Origin: Actinomadura graeca
Lineage (GTDB): Bacteria; Actinomycetota; Actinomycetes; Streptosporangiales; Streptosporangiaceae
Length of the DNA stretch: 64,000 nt
Assembly (NCBI RefSeq): GCF_019175365.1
Contig: NZ_CP059572.1
Coordinates: forward strand, 1,550,001-1,614,000
Direction of reading: 5' to 3'
Below the pieces are notes generated by a model, which made no database searches, was not told where the DNA came from, and worked only from the letters and a program-made list of their open reading frames with translations. This document shows positions 36,451-45,397 of this stretch, piece by piece. A program made the position numbers and the translations under genes. Each line of letters begins with the position of its first letter. Position 1 is the first letter of the stretch.

Positions 36451-37044
36451 ATGATGAGCAGAGACCGGCGTCCGATCCTGGCCGCGGCGTGCACGCTCGT
36501 GCTCGCCACCGCCCTGGGCGGCTGCGGGCTGATCGGCCGGCCCCAGAACAAGAGCGCCGAGCTGTCGGAATGGTTCACGGTCACCAGCCCGGTATGGCGC
36601 GATGGCCGCGACTTGCCCACGCGCTACGGCTGCACGACGTACGCTGGCGGGCAGGGTAAGACCCCGCCGCTGCGGTGGTCGGGGGCGCCGACGCCGCCGG
36701 CGACCCGGTCGTTCGCGATCGTCATGGACGACCCGGACGCCGACAACGGCGCCCACGTCCACTGGGTGATCGCGGGCATCGACGGGACCATCAACGAGCT
36801 CGTCGAGGGCGCCAGCATCAACGGCGCCGTCGAGGGGCTGACCACAGGCGACAAGGCGGGGTACACACCGCCGTGCCCGCCCAAGGGAGAACGGCATCGG
36901 TACAGGTTCACCATCTACGCGCTGGACGATCCGGCGCCGTTCAAGAACGGCGCCAAGCTCAAGGACTCGCTCGGCGCCATCGCGAAGCACACGGTGGGAC
37001 GAGGGCGGATCACCGGGAACTTCGGCGGCAAGCAGGCGCGTTGA
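36451..37044 (+). CDS. PEBP (YbhB/YbcL, Raf-kinase-inhibitor-like) lipoprotein
   Basis: A 197-aa protein with a lipoprotein signal: basic start MMSRDRRP, hydrophobic core and lipobox LGGC with the acylated Cys25. The remainder is a phosphatidylethanolamine-binding-protein fold, seen in WSGAPTPPATRSFAIVMDDPDA, HVHWVIAGIDGTINEL, and YTPPCPPKGERHRYRFTIYALDD. Bacterial members are small ligand-binding proteins of uncertain role. I start at ATG 36451 because the lipoprotein signal begins there. Confidence 0.9.
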   Translation: MMSRDRRPILAAACTLVLATALGGCGLIGRPQNKSAELSEWFTVTSPVWRDGRDLPTRYGCTTYAGGQGKTPPLRWSGAPTPPATRSFAIVMDDPDADNGAHVHWVIAGIDGTINELVEGASINGAVEGLTTGDKAGYTPPCPPKGERHRYRFTIYALDDPAPFKNGAKLKDSLGAIAKHTVGRGRITGNFGGKQAR

Positions 37045-37297
37045 CCGTGGAGCCTGAGGCACGAGGTCAGGGCGGACCCCTCGGGGGGCGGGAGCTGGCA
37101 GGCGCGCACGCGCCGGTGGGAACACACCGGCCGGGACGCGTCAGGTGAGGGCAAATGTGCGCGAAGGGTGTGACAACGGTCATAGCGGTCGGACAGAATC
37201 GGGCTAGGCCCGAGGAGATCCGGCCGCCGGCGGCGAACGGGACGGACCCGCGGTCCGCGCTTGCGACTCTCGCAGGGCCAAGGCATTGGGTGGTGGC

Positions 37298-39262
37298 ATG
37301 ACTTCTTACATCGTGGTCTTCGGCCTCATTGTGGTCGTGGTCCTCGTGGTCGTCCTCGTGGCCCTGGGTCTGCGGGCCAGCAGGGCCGGACGCGACGACG
37401 ACGACTGGATGGCCGACGAGCAGCCGCAACCGCGCGGCCGCCGGGCCGCCCCGCAGCAGCCGGGCGCGGCCGGGCCCGAAGACGGCTACGAGACCGGGTA
37501 CGACGGCGGCTACGACAGCGGGTACGACACCGGCTACGACGACGCCTCCTACGGTCCCGGCGCCGCCGACCCCGCCTTCGACCGCCGCGTCGCAGGCGGC
37601 CCGCTCGCGGCCCCCACCTCCCCGTCGGCACCGCCGCCGCCCGCGCCCGGCGGCCAGGCGTCCGACGAGATGGAGGACGACGACTACTGGGCGACGATCA
37701 CCTTCGACAAGCCCAAGTTCCCCTGGCAGCACGACCAGGACGGGGAGCGCCCGGAGGCCGACCCCGCCGCGGACCCGCTGCACGCGCAGGCGCCGCCCCA
37801 GCCGCAGGGCCAGCCGCAGGGGCACGAGCAGCAGCCCGTCCAGCAGCCGGTGGAGCAGCCCGGCCTGACCCAGCCGGTCTCGCTGGGCGCGGACGGATCG
37901 ATCCTCAACGGGCTCGGCACCCAGGGCGTCCCCGGCGGCACCACCGGGACAGGCCCGCAGCAAATGCCGCAGTCCCCCGGGGAGTTCCAGCAGAGCGGCT
38001 TCCCGCAGAACCCGGGTCCCTTCGGCGGCGACCCCGGTTCCACCGCCAGCGACCCCATCCCGGCCGAGTTCGGCATACCGGGAGGCACGGGCCCGCAGGC
38101 GCCCTACGGCGTCCCCGGCGCGCCGGACCAGCCCGTGTACAGCAGCCAGGAGCCTCAGCACGCCTCCTATGGGTCGGCGGAACAGTCGCCCTACGGGTCG
38201 GCGGAACAGTCGCCGTACGGCACGTCCGAACCCGCCTACGGAGGGCAGGAGCAGCAGGGCTACGGCGAGCAGTCGCCGTTCGGCGTCCCCGACCAGCCCC
38301 AGTACGGCTCCTCTGAGCCGTCCTACGGCGACTACGGCTCCGACCCGCTGAGCACTCGTCCCCCTGCCGCGGCCGGGCCTCCGCCCTCGGTGGGACGTCC
38401 CGACACCTTCCCGCCGTCCCAGAGTGACCCTCGCGTGTCGGATCCGCTCGGACTGCCCCTGGGGCGCACCGACGACCCGATGCGCGGCTTCGGCGAGACG
38501 ACCGGCGGGCTGCCCGGCCCGTCCGACCCCACCATGCCGTCCGTGTCCCCCTCCGCCCCGGCCGCCCCCGCGGCCCACGGCGGCGCGTCCGGGTCCGACA
38601 CCGACAACCACAAGCTCCCGACCGTGGACGAGCTGCTCCAGCGCATCCAGACCGACCGGCAGCGGTCGTCGGGCGGCACACAGGGCGACGGCGGCTACGG
38701 CTCCCTCAACGACCCGCTGAGCGACCCGCTCGGCACCGGCTCGTTCGGCACCACCGGCGGCACCGGCTCCACCGGCGGCACCTCCACCGGCCCCTGGTCG
38801 GCGGGCGGCGCCGCGCCGGGAGGGACGTCCGGCTACGACTCCGGTCTCGGCTCGGGTCCCGGATACGGCCAGGCCCCGCAGTCGGAGGGCTACCCCACCG
38901 CCCCCGCCTATGGCGAGTCACCCCGCTACGACGACCCGCTCAGCAGCGGCTCGTCCTACGCGGGAGGGTTCGGCGGCAACGACTCCGGCTCCGCCGGGGG
39001 CAGCGGGTACGGCGACTTCAGCGGGAGCAGCTACAACAGCGGTTCCGACCCGCTCGCCGCGCCGCAGCCGCCGCAGGACCCGAACGCGGGCGCGCAGGGC
39101 GGCTACGGCGACCCCGGCTCCACCCAGGCGTACAACCCGGGTTACCTCGGCTCCCAGCAGGAGGGCTACCCGCAGGGCAACGCGCCCGGCGGCGACACCG
39201 GCCCGTACGGGTCCCGGCAGCAGCCCGACGACTGGCAGAGCCACCGCGACTACCGGCGCTGA
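37298..39262 (+). CDS. Membrane-anchored long low-complexity protein
   Basis: A 654-aa protein. Residues ~3-27 are one span (SYIVVFGLIVVVVLVVVLVA) followed by R-A-S-R-A-G-R, so by the positive-inside rule the rest is cytoplasmic. The remainder is dominated by Gly, Pro, Gln, Ser, Tyr and Asp. It includes GYD repeats at ~63-86, a short ordered-looking patch DDDYWATITFDKPKFPWQHD (~128-147), two identical YGSAEQSP octads, and Gly/Tyr/Ser blocks to the end. A segment near residue 435 (HKLPTVDELLQRIQTDRQ) could be an interaction helix. No family is recognised. It resembles phase-separating scaffolds in composition only. Confidence 0.8.
   Translation: MTSYIVVFGLIVVVVLVVVLVALGLRASRAGRDDDDWMADEQPQPRGRRAAPQQPGAAGPEDGYETGYDGGYDSGYDTGYDDASYGPGAADPAFDRRVAGGPLAAPTSPSAPPPPAPGGQASDEMEDDDYWATITFDKPKFPWQHDQDGERPEADPAADPLHAQAPPQPQGQPQGHEQQPVQQPVEQPGLTQPVSLGADGSILNGLGTQGVPGGTTGTGPQQMPQSPGEFQQSGFPQNPGPFGGDPGSTASDPIPAEFGIPGGTGPQAPYGVPGAPDQPVYSSQEPQHASYGSAEQSPYGSAEQSPYGTSEPAYGGQEQQGYGEQSPFGVPDQPQYGSSEPSYGDYGSDPLSTRPPAAAGPPPSVGRPDTFPPSQSDPRVSDPLGLPLGRTDDPMRGFGETTGGLPGPSDPTMPSVSPSAPAAPAAHGGASGSDTDNHKLPTVDELLQRIQTDRQRSSGGTQGDGGYGSLNDPLSDPLGTGSFGTTGGTGSTGGTSTGPWSAGGAAPGGTSGYDSGLGSGPGYGQAPQSEGYPTAPAYGESPRYDDPLSSGSSYAGGFGGNDSGSAGGSGYGDFSGSSYNSGSDPLAAPQPPQDPNAGAQGGYGDPGSTQAYNPGYLGSQQEGYPQGNAPGGDTGPYGSRQQPDDWQSHRDYRR
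38168..38215 (+). repeat. 24-bp tandem repeat in the low-complexity gene
   Basis: Two adjacent 24-bp units (38168-38191, 38192-38215) differ at two third-codon positions and each encodes YGSAEQSP. Confidence 0.9.
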
Positions 39263-39352
39263 CCGGCCCGCCTTCCCGCTCCCTGGGAGGCCGCCGTAAC
39301 GCCCGCACGCTGGAACGCAACACGCGAGGGCCGCCGTGTCCCCGGTGACCCT

Positions 39353-39383
39353 TTGTGTGTCGTCGGAGACATGGTTCTATACT
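39353..39383 (+). promoter_or_regulatory. Candidate promoter for the SulP-carbonic anhydrase gene
   Basis: TTGTGT (39353-39358) and TATACT (39378-39383) are spaced 19 bp apart, immediately before the GTG start at 39388, with no ribosome site between them. This suggests a leaderless or nearly leaderless mRNA. Confidence 0.5.
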
Positions 39384-39387
39384 CTAG

Positions 39388-41712
39388 GTGACTCCCACGA
39401 AACCCAGCGTATCCGTCCTGCGTCGGGACCTGCTCGCCTCGTTCGTCGTCTTCCTCGTCGCGATCCCCCTGTCCCTGGGCATCGCCGTCGCCTCCGAAGC
39501 GCCGCTCGCCGCCGGGCTCATCGCCGCGATCGCCGGCGGCATCGTCGCCGGGCTGGCCGGCGGATCCCCGCTGCAGGTCAGCGGGCCCGCCGCCGGGCTG
39601 ACGGTGATCGTCGCCGAGCTCGTCCAGACCTACGGCTGGCGCGCCACCTGCACGATCACCCTGCTCGGCGGGCTGCTCCAGCTCGCCCTCGGCGCCGGCC
39701 GGGTCGCCCGGACCGCCCTCGCCGTCTCCCCCGCCGTCGTCCACGGGATGCTCGCCGGGGTCGGCGCCGTCATCGTCCTCGCCCAGGTGCACGTGGTGCT
39801 CGGCGGCAGCCCGCAGCGGTCCGCGGTCGCCAACCTCCGCGAGCTGCCCGGCCAGCTCCTGCACCCGCAGTCCCATCCGGCGCTGCTCGGCGGCCTGACC
39901 ATCCTCGTCCTGCTCGGCTGGTCCCGGCTGCCCCGCGGCGAGGGGCGGCTGGGGCCGGCGCTGCGCCTGGTCCCCGGTCCGCTCCCCGCCATCGCCCTCG
40001 CCACCCTGACCGCCTGGTCGCTCGACTGGAACGCGAGCCGCGTCGACCTTCCCCGCTCGCTGCTGGACGGATGGCACGCCCCCGTCCTGCCGCACGGGTC
40101 ACTGCACGGGATCGTCGGCGCGGTCATGGCCGTCGGGCTCGTCGCGGCCGTCGAGTCGCTGCTGTGCAGCGTCGCCGTCGACCGCATGCGGCCCGCCGGG
40201 GTGCCGCACGCCGACCTCGACCGCGAGCTGCTCGGCCAGGGCGCCGCGAACGCCGTGTCGGGCCTGCTCGGCGGCCTGCCCGTCGCGGGTGTGATCGTCC
40301 GGAGCACCGCCAACGTGGAGGCCGGTGCCCGGACCCGCGCGTCCACCGTCCTGCACGGCGTCTGGGTGCTGGTGCTGGCCCTGTCGTGCGGGCCGGTCGT
40401 CGAGCAGGTGCCGCTCTCCGCGCTCGCGGCGCTGCTGGTGGTGCTGGGCGTGCGTCTGATGGACACCGCCCGCGTCCGCGACCTGCGCCACCACCGGGAG
40501 GCGCCCGCCTACTTCGCCACCCTCGTCGGCGTCGTGCTGCTCGGGCTCGGCGAGGGCGTCCTGCTCGGCATCGGGGTCATGGCGATGATGGCGCTGCGGC
40601 GACTTACCAGGCTGTCGGTGCGCGCCGAGGAGCTCGTCCCCGTCCCGGGCGACGCGCCCGCCCCGCCCCGCTGCCATGTGGTCGTGGAGGGGACACTCAC
40701 CTTCCTCGGCGTCCCGAAAGTGACCCGCCTGCTTCAGGACGTCCCGCCGGGCGCCTCGGTCGACCTGGACCTGAACGTCGACTTCATGGACCACGCCGCG
40801 TTCGAGGCCATCCACGAATGGCGTGTCGCCCACGAACGCCAGGGCGGGAGGGTCGACATCGACGAGGTTCACGAGACTTGGTATGAAAGAGCGGTGACTG
40901 GTGAAATGTCGTCGCCGCGCAAGCCGCCTCCGCAGACACGCTGGTGGGCGCCCTGGGGGAACCGGCGCCGGCGCTCCGAGGCCGAGCTCGACGGGCCCGA
41001 GGTGTCCCCCAGCGCGCTCCTGCTCGCGGGCGTCCGCGAGTACCACGGCCGCACCGCCCGGCTCGTCCGGCCGATCATGGCCGAGCTGGCGATGGAGCAG
41101 AAGCCCGAGCATCTGTTCATCACCTGCGTCGACTCACGCGTGGTGCCCAACATCATCACCGCGAGCGGCCCCGGAGACCTGTTCATCAACCGCAACGTCG
41201 GCAACCTCGTCCCCCGGCACGGGTCGCGCACCGCCGACGACTCCGTCGCCGCCACCGTCGAGTACGCCACCAACGTCCTCGACATCCGGACGATCACGGT
41301 CTGCGGCCACTCCAACTGCGGCGCCATGGCGGCGCTGCTCGCGGGCGGCACCGAGGTCGAGCACCTGCACGGGCTGTCGCGCTGGCTCAAGCACGGCAAC
41401 CACAGCCTCGCCCGCTACCTCGCCGCCGAACCGTCCGCCGAACCGTCCGCGGAACCGCCGCTGACCCGCCTCTGCAAGATCAACGTGATGCAGCAGCTCG
41501 ACAACCTGCTCACCTACCCGTGGCTCCGCGAGCGGGTCGAGGCGGGCGAGATCGAGCTGGTCGGCCTCTACCTCGACCTGCAGTCCGCCAACGTGCAGAT
41601 CCTGGACCGTGCCGCCGGGACCTTCGTCCCCGTCCCCGAAGAGGCCCCGGACGGCGGCGGGGCGCGCACGTCCCTCGACGCGCACGGCCCCGCCACCGGC
41701 GGCGCCCCCTGA
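39388..41712 (+). CDS. SulP-family anion transporter fused to beta-carbonic anhydrase
   Basis: A 774-aa fusion. Residues ~10-420 are a SulP (SLC26-like) transporter with 10 or more spans; the start LRRDLLASFVVFLVAIPLSLGIA and GSPLQVSGPAAGLTVIVAEL are characteristic. A STAS-like region (~430-510) follows. Residues ~550-760 are a beta-class carbonic anhydrase with the zinc ligands in FITCVDSRVVPN and CGHSNCGAM. The likely task is bicarbonate uptake or export coupled to CO2/bicarbonate interconversion; related fusions occur in mycobacteria (Rv3273). SAEP triplet repeats (~680-690) mark a flexible insertion in the anhydrase part. Confidence 0.93.
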   Translation: MTPTKPSVSVLRRDLLASFVVFLVAIPLSLGIAVASEAPLAAGLIAAIAGGIVAGLAGGSPLQVSGPAAGLTVIVAELVQTYGWRATCTITLLGGLLQLALGAGRVARTALAVSPAVVHGMLAGVGAVIVLAQVHVVLGGSPQRSAVANLRELPGQLLHPQSHPALLGGLTILVLLGWSRLPRGEGRLGPALRLVPGPLPAIALATLTAWSLDWNASRVDLPRSLLDGWHAPVLPHGSLHGIVGAVMAVGLVAAVESLLCSVAVDRMRPAGVPHADLDRELLGQGAANAVSGLLGGLPVAGVIVRSTANVEAGARTRASTVLHGVWVLVLALSCGPVVEQVPLSALAALLVVLGVRLMDTARVRDLRHHREAPAYFATLVGVVLLGLGEGVLLGIGVMAMMALRRLTRLSVRAEELVPVPGDAPAPPRCHVVVEGTLTFLGVPKVTRLLQDVPPGASVDLDLNVDFMDHAAFEAIHEWRVAHERQGGRVDIDEVHETWYERAVTGEMSSPRKPPPQTRWWAPWGNRRRRSEAELDGPEVSPSALLLAGVREYHGRTARLVRPIMAELAMEQKPEHLFITCVDSRVVPNIITASGPGDLFINRNVGNLVPRHGSRTADDSVAATVEYATNVLDIRTITVCGHSNCGAMAALLAGGTEVEHLHGLSRWLKHGNHSLARYLAAEPSAEPSAEPPLTRLCKINVMQQLDNLLTYPWLRERVEAGEIELVGLYLDLQSANVQILDRAAGTFVPVPEEAPDGGGARTSLDAHGPATGGAP

Positions 41713-41738
41713 CCGGCGCCCCCGCGCCGGCGACACTG

Positions 41739-41772
41739 GGCGCGGACCGTCCCCCGCCGGACGGCCCGCGCC
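41739..41772. terminator. Hairpin between convergent genes
   Basis: A 14-bp stem (GGCGCGGACCGTCC / GGACGGCCCGCGCC, one mismatch that is a G-U pair in the leftward transcript) with a 6-nt loop directly follows the stop of the small leftward membrane-protein gene. Confidence 0.65.
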
Positions 41773-41994
41773 TCAGCGACCCACGAGCTCGTCGCCGCTG
41801 ACCTCGTCGTCCCCTTCGAAGAAACCGCTGCCACGCGTGTACATGCCCGTCACCCGGCGCGCCCTCCGCGCGCGCCGGTCGGACGCCGGGTGGAACAGCG
41901 CGTCGCGCCGGCTGGCCCGCGCGAAGTCCACCAGGTAGGCCAGTGCCGCCAGCAAGCCGACGAGCGCTATCGCCACCATGCTCACGATGAACAC
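41773..41994 (-). CDS. Small membrane protein, 73 aa
   Basis: GTG 41994, seven bases after GAGAGGAG, begins VFIVSMVAIALVGLLAALAY, a single span, followed by a basic region (RRARRARRVTGMYTRG) and an acidic end (FFEGDDEVSGDELVG). The ribosome site argues for this start over longer forms reaching 42240. Convergent with the SulP gene. Function unknown. Confidence 0.65.
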   Translation of the reverse strand: MFIVSMVAIALVGLLAALAYLVDFARASRRDALFHPASDRRARRARRVTGMYTRGSGFFEGDDEVSGDELVGR

Positions 41995-42254
41995 CGGCGC
42001 TCCTCTCCGCGGGGCAGGTCCACATGCCCCGCCGCCACAGCCGACCAAGAGATCGGCGTTACCTTGGACGTTAAGCGCGCCGTTTCCATTCCTTTGTGTC
42101 ATGTGACCCGAACCGGTCGAGATCAATACCACGTGTCCCCGGTGCCCGTTCTTCTCGTCCGTCCCGTCCCGGTCACCCCAGCGACGACCAGGGAAAGCGT
42201 CCCCCTGGAGATATCCGGGTGCGTCCCCGGCGGAGATCACCTAGCTTGATCACG

Positions 42255-43228
42255 ATGCGATCCCGGCCTGATGACATCGACGAGGGCGACGTGCGGCGCG
42301 CGCTGGGCGCCTGGGGCGTCCAGGCCGACCTCGCCTACGCCCCGGTCGGCTTCGGCGATCACCACTGACCGCGACAGCCGAAGACGGACAGAAGTGGTTC
42401 GTCACCGTCGCCGACCTGACCCTCAAAGGCGCACCGGACCTCCCCACCGCGCTGCGCGGCCTCCGCAGTGCCATGGACACCGCCGCGGCCCTGCGTGACG
42501 AGCAGCGTCTGGACTTCGTCGTGGCACCGCTGCGGACTTCCGACGGGGAGACCGTCCGCCCCCTTGGACCCCGCCACGCCGTCAGCGTCTTCCCGTTCGT
42601 GGACGGGACGCCGGGAGACTTCGACCAGGGGTGGACCCCCGGCGAGCGCGGCGCCGTCCTGGACCTGCTCGCCGAGCTGCACCGCCGGCCTCCCCCGCCC
42701 GCGGCACCGGTGCTCGACGTCGCCCTGCCCCTGCGCGGACTGCTGGACAAGGCCCTCGCCGGAACCGTCACCTGGGCGGACGGGCCGTTCGCCGAACCCG
42801 CACGCGATCTGCTCGCAGACCACGCCGCAGCTCTCCGAGCACGCGTGGAGGAGTTCGACGGGCTCGCGAACGACCTGGGGACGAGGGGTGTCATGCCCGT
42901 CCTCACCCACGGCGAGCCGCACCCGGGGAACCTCCTGGACCTGCACGGCCGGTTCCTGCTGATCGACTGGGACACCACAGGCGTGGCCCCACCGGAACGT
43001 GACCTGTGGTCGGTCGAGCAGGGCCCGCAGGACCTGGAACGCTACGCCGCAGCCGCCGGCCGAACGCCCGACCCCGGCACCCTCACGCTCTACCGGCTCC
43101 GCTGGGACCTCGAAGAGATCTCGCTCTACGTCGACTGGTTCCGCGCCCCCCACGAACGCTCCCCCGACACCGACACCGCATGGGACGGCCTAGTCGAAGC
43201 GGTAGAGAACCTCACAGCCGCCCCCTAA
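42255..43228 (+). pseudogene. Frameshifted aminoglycoside (spectinomycin-type) phosphotransferase-like gene
   Basis: The first 37 codons from ATG 42255 (MRSRPDDIDEGDVRRALGAW then ...VGFGDHH) end at TGA 42366-42368. The homologous sequence resumes at once in the frame one base earlier: TATAEDGQKWFVTVADLTLK. Adding one G after TG at 42367 restores H-H-W-T-A-T, which fits the family, so a single base is missing. The rest (to 43228) has the phosphotransferase catalytic loop THGEPHPGNLLDL, the metal-binding LIDWDTTG and PERDLW. The repaired product would be about 324 aa. It may be a true pseudogene or a sequencing error. No good ribosome site is visible at 42255. The last 14 codons recur 193 bp downstream. 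Confidence 0.82.
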
Positions 43229-43456
43229 AGAACCACCGAAGGCCACCCCATAGCGGACGGGGCGCTGACCCATCCGCTGACGGCCGGTCGGCGAGAAGCG
43301 GCAGCTTCTCCTCGGCCCTAGCGCACGCGCAGGACTTCGCCCAGCCCCTTGAACGAGACCGGCGCCCCACCCCCGGGAGGGCTTAGTTGAAGCGGTGGAG
43401 AACCTCACAGGCGCCCCCTAACGAACCACCGAAGGCCACCCATAGCGGACCGGGCG
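43187..43456 (+). repeat. Pair of 78-bp direct repeats: relic of a second phosphotransferase gene tail
   Basis: 43187-43264 (end of the phosphotransferase-like gene plus downstream DNA) recurs at 43380-43456 with six substitutions and one gap. In the second copy the coding frame is intact as GLVEAVENLTGAP and a stop. Three of the four changes in the coding part are silent. The 115 bp between the copies carries a small hairpin and no gene. Confidence 0.9.
43293..43310. terminator. Small hairpin GAGAAGC-GGCA-GCTTCTC
   Basis: A perfect 7-bp stem with a 4-nt loop lies 64 bp past the phosphotransferase-like stop, between the two direct repeats. It is a plausible but weak terminator. Confidence 0.45.
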
Positions 43457-43472
43457 CCGGTGCATCGCGCAC

Positions 43473-44711
43473 TTAGCGAAGTGCCAACCCGGTACCGCCG
43501 TCCTCGCCGGTGAGGGAAAGATGAACGGTCCGGGCGAGGTCGGCGACCGTCGAAGGCGGGTCGGCGTTCACGATTCGCCTTGTAAGACGGCGAAGAAGAT
43601 TCGTCGTCCGGGCCGAGCCGACTTCGCCCAGGATGCCCGCCACTTCGGTCAGGACAGACTCGGCCTCCCGCCAGTCGCCGACATGGGCAAGGGCGTTGAG
43701 CAGATGTACCTGGTCGTTGTAGTGGGCCCGGCGAAAGCCCACCCGGAGGTCCGCCGACTCGCGCAGCAGCGGGACCGCTGCGGGCCAGTCGCCGAGGTCG
43801 GCATGGGCCATGCCGGTGTGCCACAGAACCTCGCTGTCCGTGATCCACCACGTCCAGGACGAGTCCCGCCCGGTGACGCCGTCCAGGAGCGCCGCCCGCG
43901 CCCGTCCGAGCGTGTCGAGTGCCTCGCCGCCCCGGCCGAGCTGGGCGAGCGCGCGGCCCTTCCTGATATTGAGCAGCGCTGTCACCCGGGGCGACAGGTC
44001 GCCGTCGAACAGGCTTGTTGTGATGCGGAGGGCCTCGCCGGGGCGGTGCAGGTGCACGGCCTGCATCGCGAGGTGCGTGAGCTCGAACAGTTCCATGTCG
44101 CGGTCGCCCGCCTGCCGGGACAGCAGCAGCGCCTCCTGGATGGCATGACGTGAGACATCCTGTTCGTCGGCGTCGTAGGCCAGCCACGCGGCGACCTCGC
44201 CCGCCTCCCCCGCCGCAGCCATGAAGTCCCGTTCGATGGCCGCCGTGTACGCGCCGGTGGCGAGCTTGTGGTGCGCGCGATGGAACACCCGTAGTGCGAG
44301 GTTCAGGATGTCGTCGGCGCCGTGGACCGCGTCGAGACGAACCAGGGCCTGGCTGCTCTCGCGGATGGACTCGACGAATCCCGAGTCGGCCGGACGGCCG
44401 TTGAGCGGCGTGTGGTCGGCCAGCAGTGGCACGACTTCAGCGGCCGGTTCCCTGGCGGCGCCGAACAGTTCGTCCTCAGAAAGGCCGGTGACACGGGCGT
44501 ACAGGACGCGGTAGCGGGGGTTGGGCAGCCACTTGCCCGACTCCCACTGCTTGATCATGGTCACGAGGCTCGGCACGTGCGGCATGTTGACGCGGTCACG
44601 GGGATCGGCGGCGGCGCGTAAGAGCCGCGCCAGCTCGGCGCGCGACCAGTACGGCGGCGCCTCCCGCACCTCACGCAGACGCGCGCCGACGGCCTTCTTG
44701 TCGGGGGACAT
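43473..44711 (-). CDS. XRE-type regulator with TPR-like C-terminal domain
   Basis: A 412-aa protein. A helix-turn-helix occupies about residues 7-75, containing AVGARLREVREAPPYWSRAELARLL and the recognition region VTMIKQWESGKWLPNPRYRVLY. The rest is helical and TPR-like, with repeats such as EALLLSRQAGDRDMELFELT and ALDTLGRARAAL. ATG 44711 follows GGAAGG at eight bases. Divergent, 141 bp away, is a three-gene operon of small proteins, the most likely target. This regulator class in actinomycetes usually controls a neighbouring accessory module. Its ligand or partner is unknown. Confidence 0.88.
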   Translation of the reverse strand: MSPDKKAVGARLREVREAPPYWSRAELARLLRAAADPRDRVNMPHVPSLVTMIKQWESGKWLPNPRYRVLYARVTGLSEDELFGAAREPAAEVVPLLADHTPLNGRPADSGFVESIRESSQALVRLDAVHGADDILNLALRVFHRAHHKLATGAYTAAIERDFMAAAGEAGEVAAWLAYDADEQDVSRHAIQEALLLSRQAGDRDMELFELTHLAMQAVHLHRPGEALRITTSLFDGDLSPRVTALLNIRKGRALAQLGRGGEALDTLGRARAALLDGVTGRDSSWTWWITDSEVLWHTGMAHADLGDWPAAVPLLRESADLRVGFRRAHYNDQVHLLNALAHVGDWREAESVLTEVAGILGEVGSARTTNLLRRLTRRIVNADPPSTVADLARTVHLSLTGEDGGTGLALR

Positions 44712-44852
44712 GCGATGCACCTTCCGGCCGCTATGAGCGAGAGGCCCTGACCTTTCCCGGCCCTCCTCCAGTCTCCACCTCCCGCCGCGGCGCCCGCCAC
44801 AGGTTCACTGAGAGTGACCGAAAAAGCAACTTAGATCGCATTGGGAGACGGG

Positions 44853-45152
44853 ATGAGCGGCACCTTCGACGGCACTGAGCACCGGCACGCCTACCCGCGG
44901 CTCTACGAACTGATGAACGCCTTGCAGGGGCGCCGCTTCAGCGTGAACCTGCGGGCCAGCCCACTCGCGATCACCGTCACCCGGCCGGGCGATCCCACAG
45001 GCGCGACGCAGACGGTCACGTGCAAGCCGCGCGTCACCGACCACGACAGGATGTGGTTCTACGACGACGCCACCGGCGAGCCGATCGCCGAGGCCGCCCA
45101 CATCATCGACGCCGCGGTCATCATCGCCGGGCACCTGGCTCCCGCGCCGTGA
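44853..45152 (+). CDS. Unknown small protein A of an XRE-linked operon
   Basis: A 99-aa protein from ATG 44853 (GGGAGACGG before it). It is soluble, without signal or span. It has an N-terminal helix (YPRLYELMNALQGRRFSVNL) and a C-terminal helix (EPIAEAAHIIDAAVIIAGHL) around short beta segments that end in DRMWFYDDATG. It is the first of three overlapping genes. The family is not recognised. Confidence 0.75.
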   Translation: MSGTFDGTEHRHAYPRLYELMNALQGRRFSVNLRASPLAITVTRPGDPTGATQTVTCKPRVTDHDRMWFYDDATGEPIAEAAHIIDAAVIIAGHLAPAP

Positions 45153-45397
45153 GCGACGAGGAGATCCGTGTGGGCGGCTACGTCCTCAAGGGCGGCACCG
45201 GGGTCTACATGCTGCTGGACCCCGAGACCGAAGACCCGCGCGCGACGATCATCTCCCAGGGCAACGGGACATGGCGGGCCCGCACTCTTGACGGCGAGGC
45301 CAAGACCTACCAGCCGCCGGACGAGATCGAGCGCCCCGCGCTGTGGGTCGCTGAGCAGTTCGTTCCCGCCGCCGAGGAGGGTACGGATGGCCGATGA
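45149..45397 (+). CDS. Unknown small protein B of an XRE-linked operon
   Basis: An 82-aa protein from GTG 45149, which overlaps the stop of gene A (GTGA). It is predicted to be mostly beta (EEIRVGGYVLKGGTGVYMLL, then NGTWRARTLDGEAKTYQPP). No known motif. Translation is coupled to genes A and C. Confidence 0.7.
   Translation: MSDEEIRVGGYVLKGGTGVYMLLDPETEDPRATIISQGNGTWRARTLDGEAKTYQPPDEIERPALWVAEQFVPAAEEGTDGR

Noticed and set aside
42366..42368. In-frame TGA in the phosphotransferase-like gene as possible selenocysteine or programmed frameshift
   Set aside because: The reading frame changes after the TGA, no slippery run or stem-loop is visible, and restoring one G gives the family sequence exactly.
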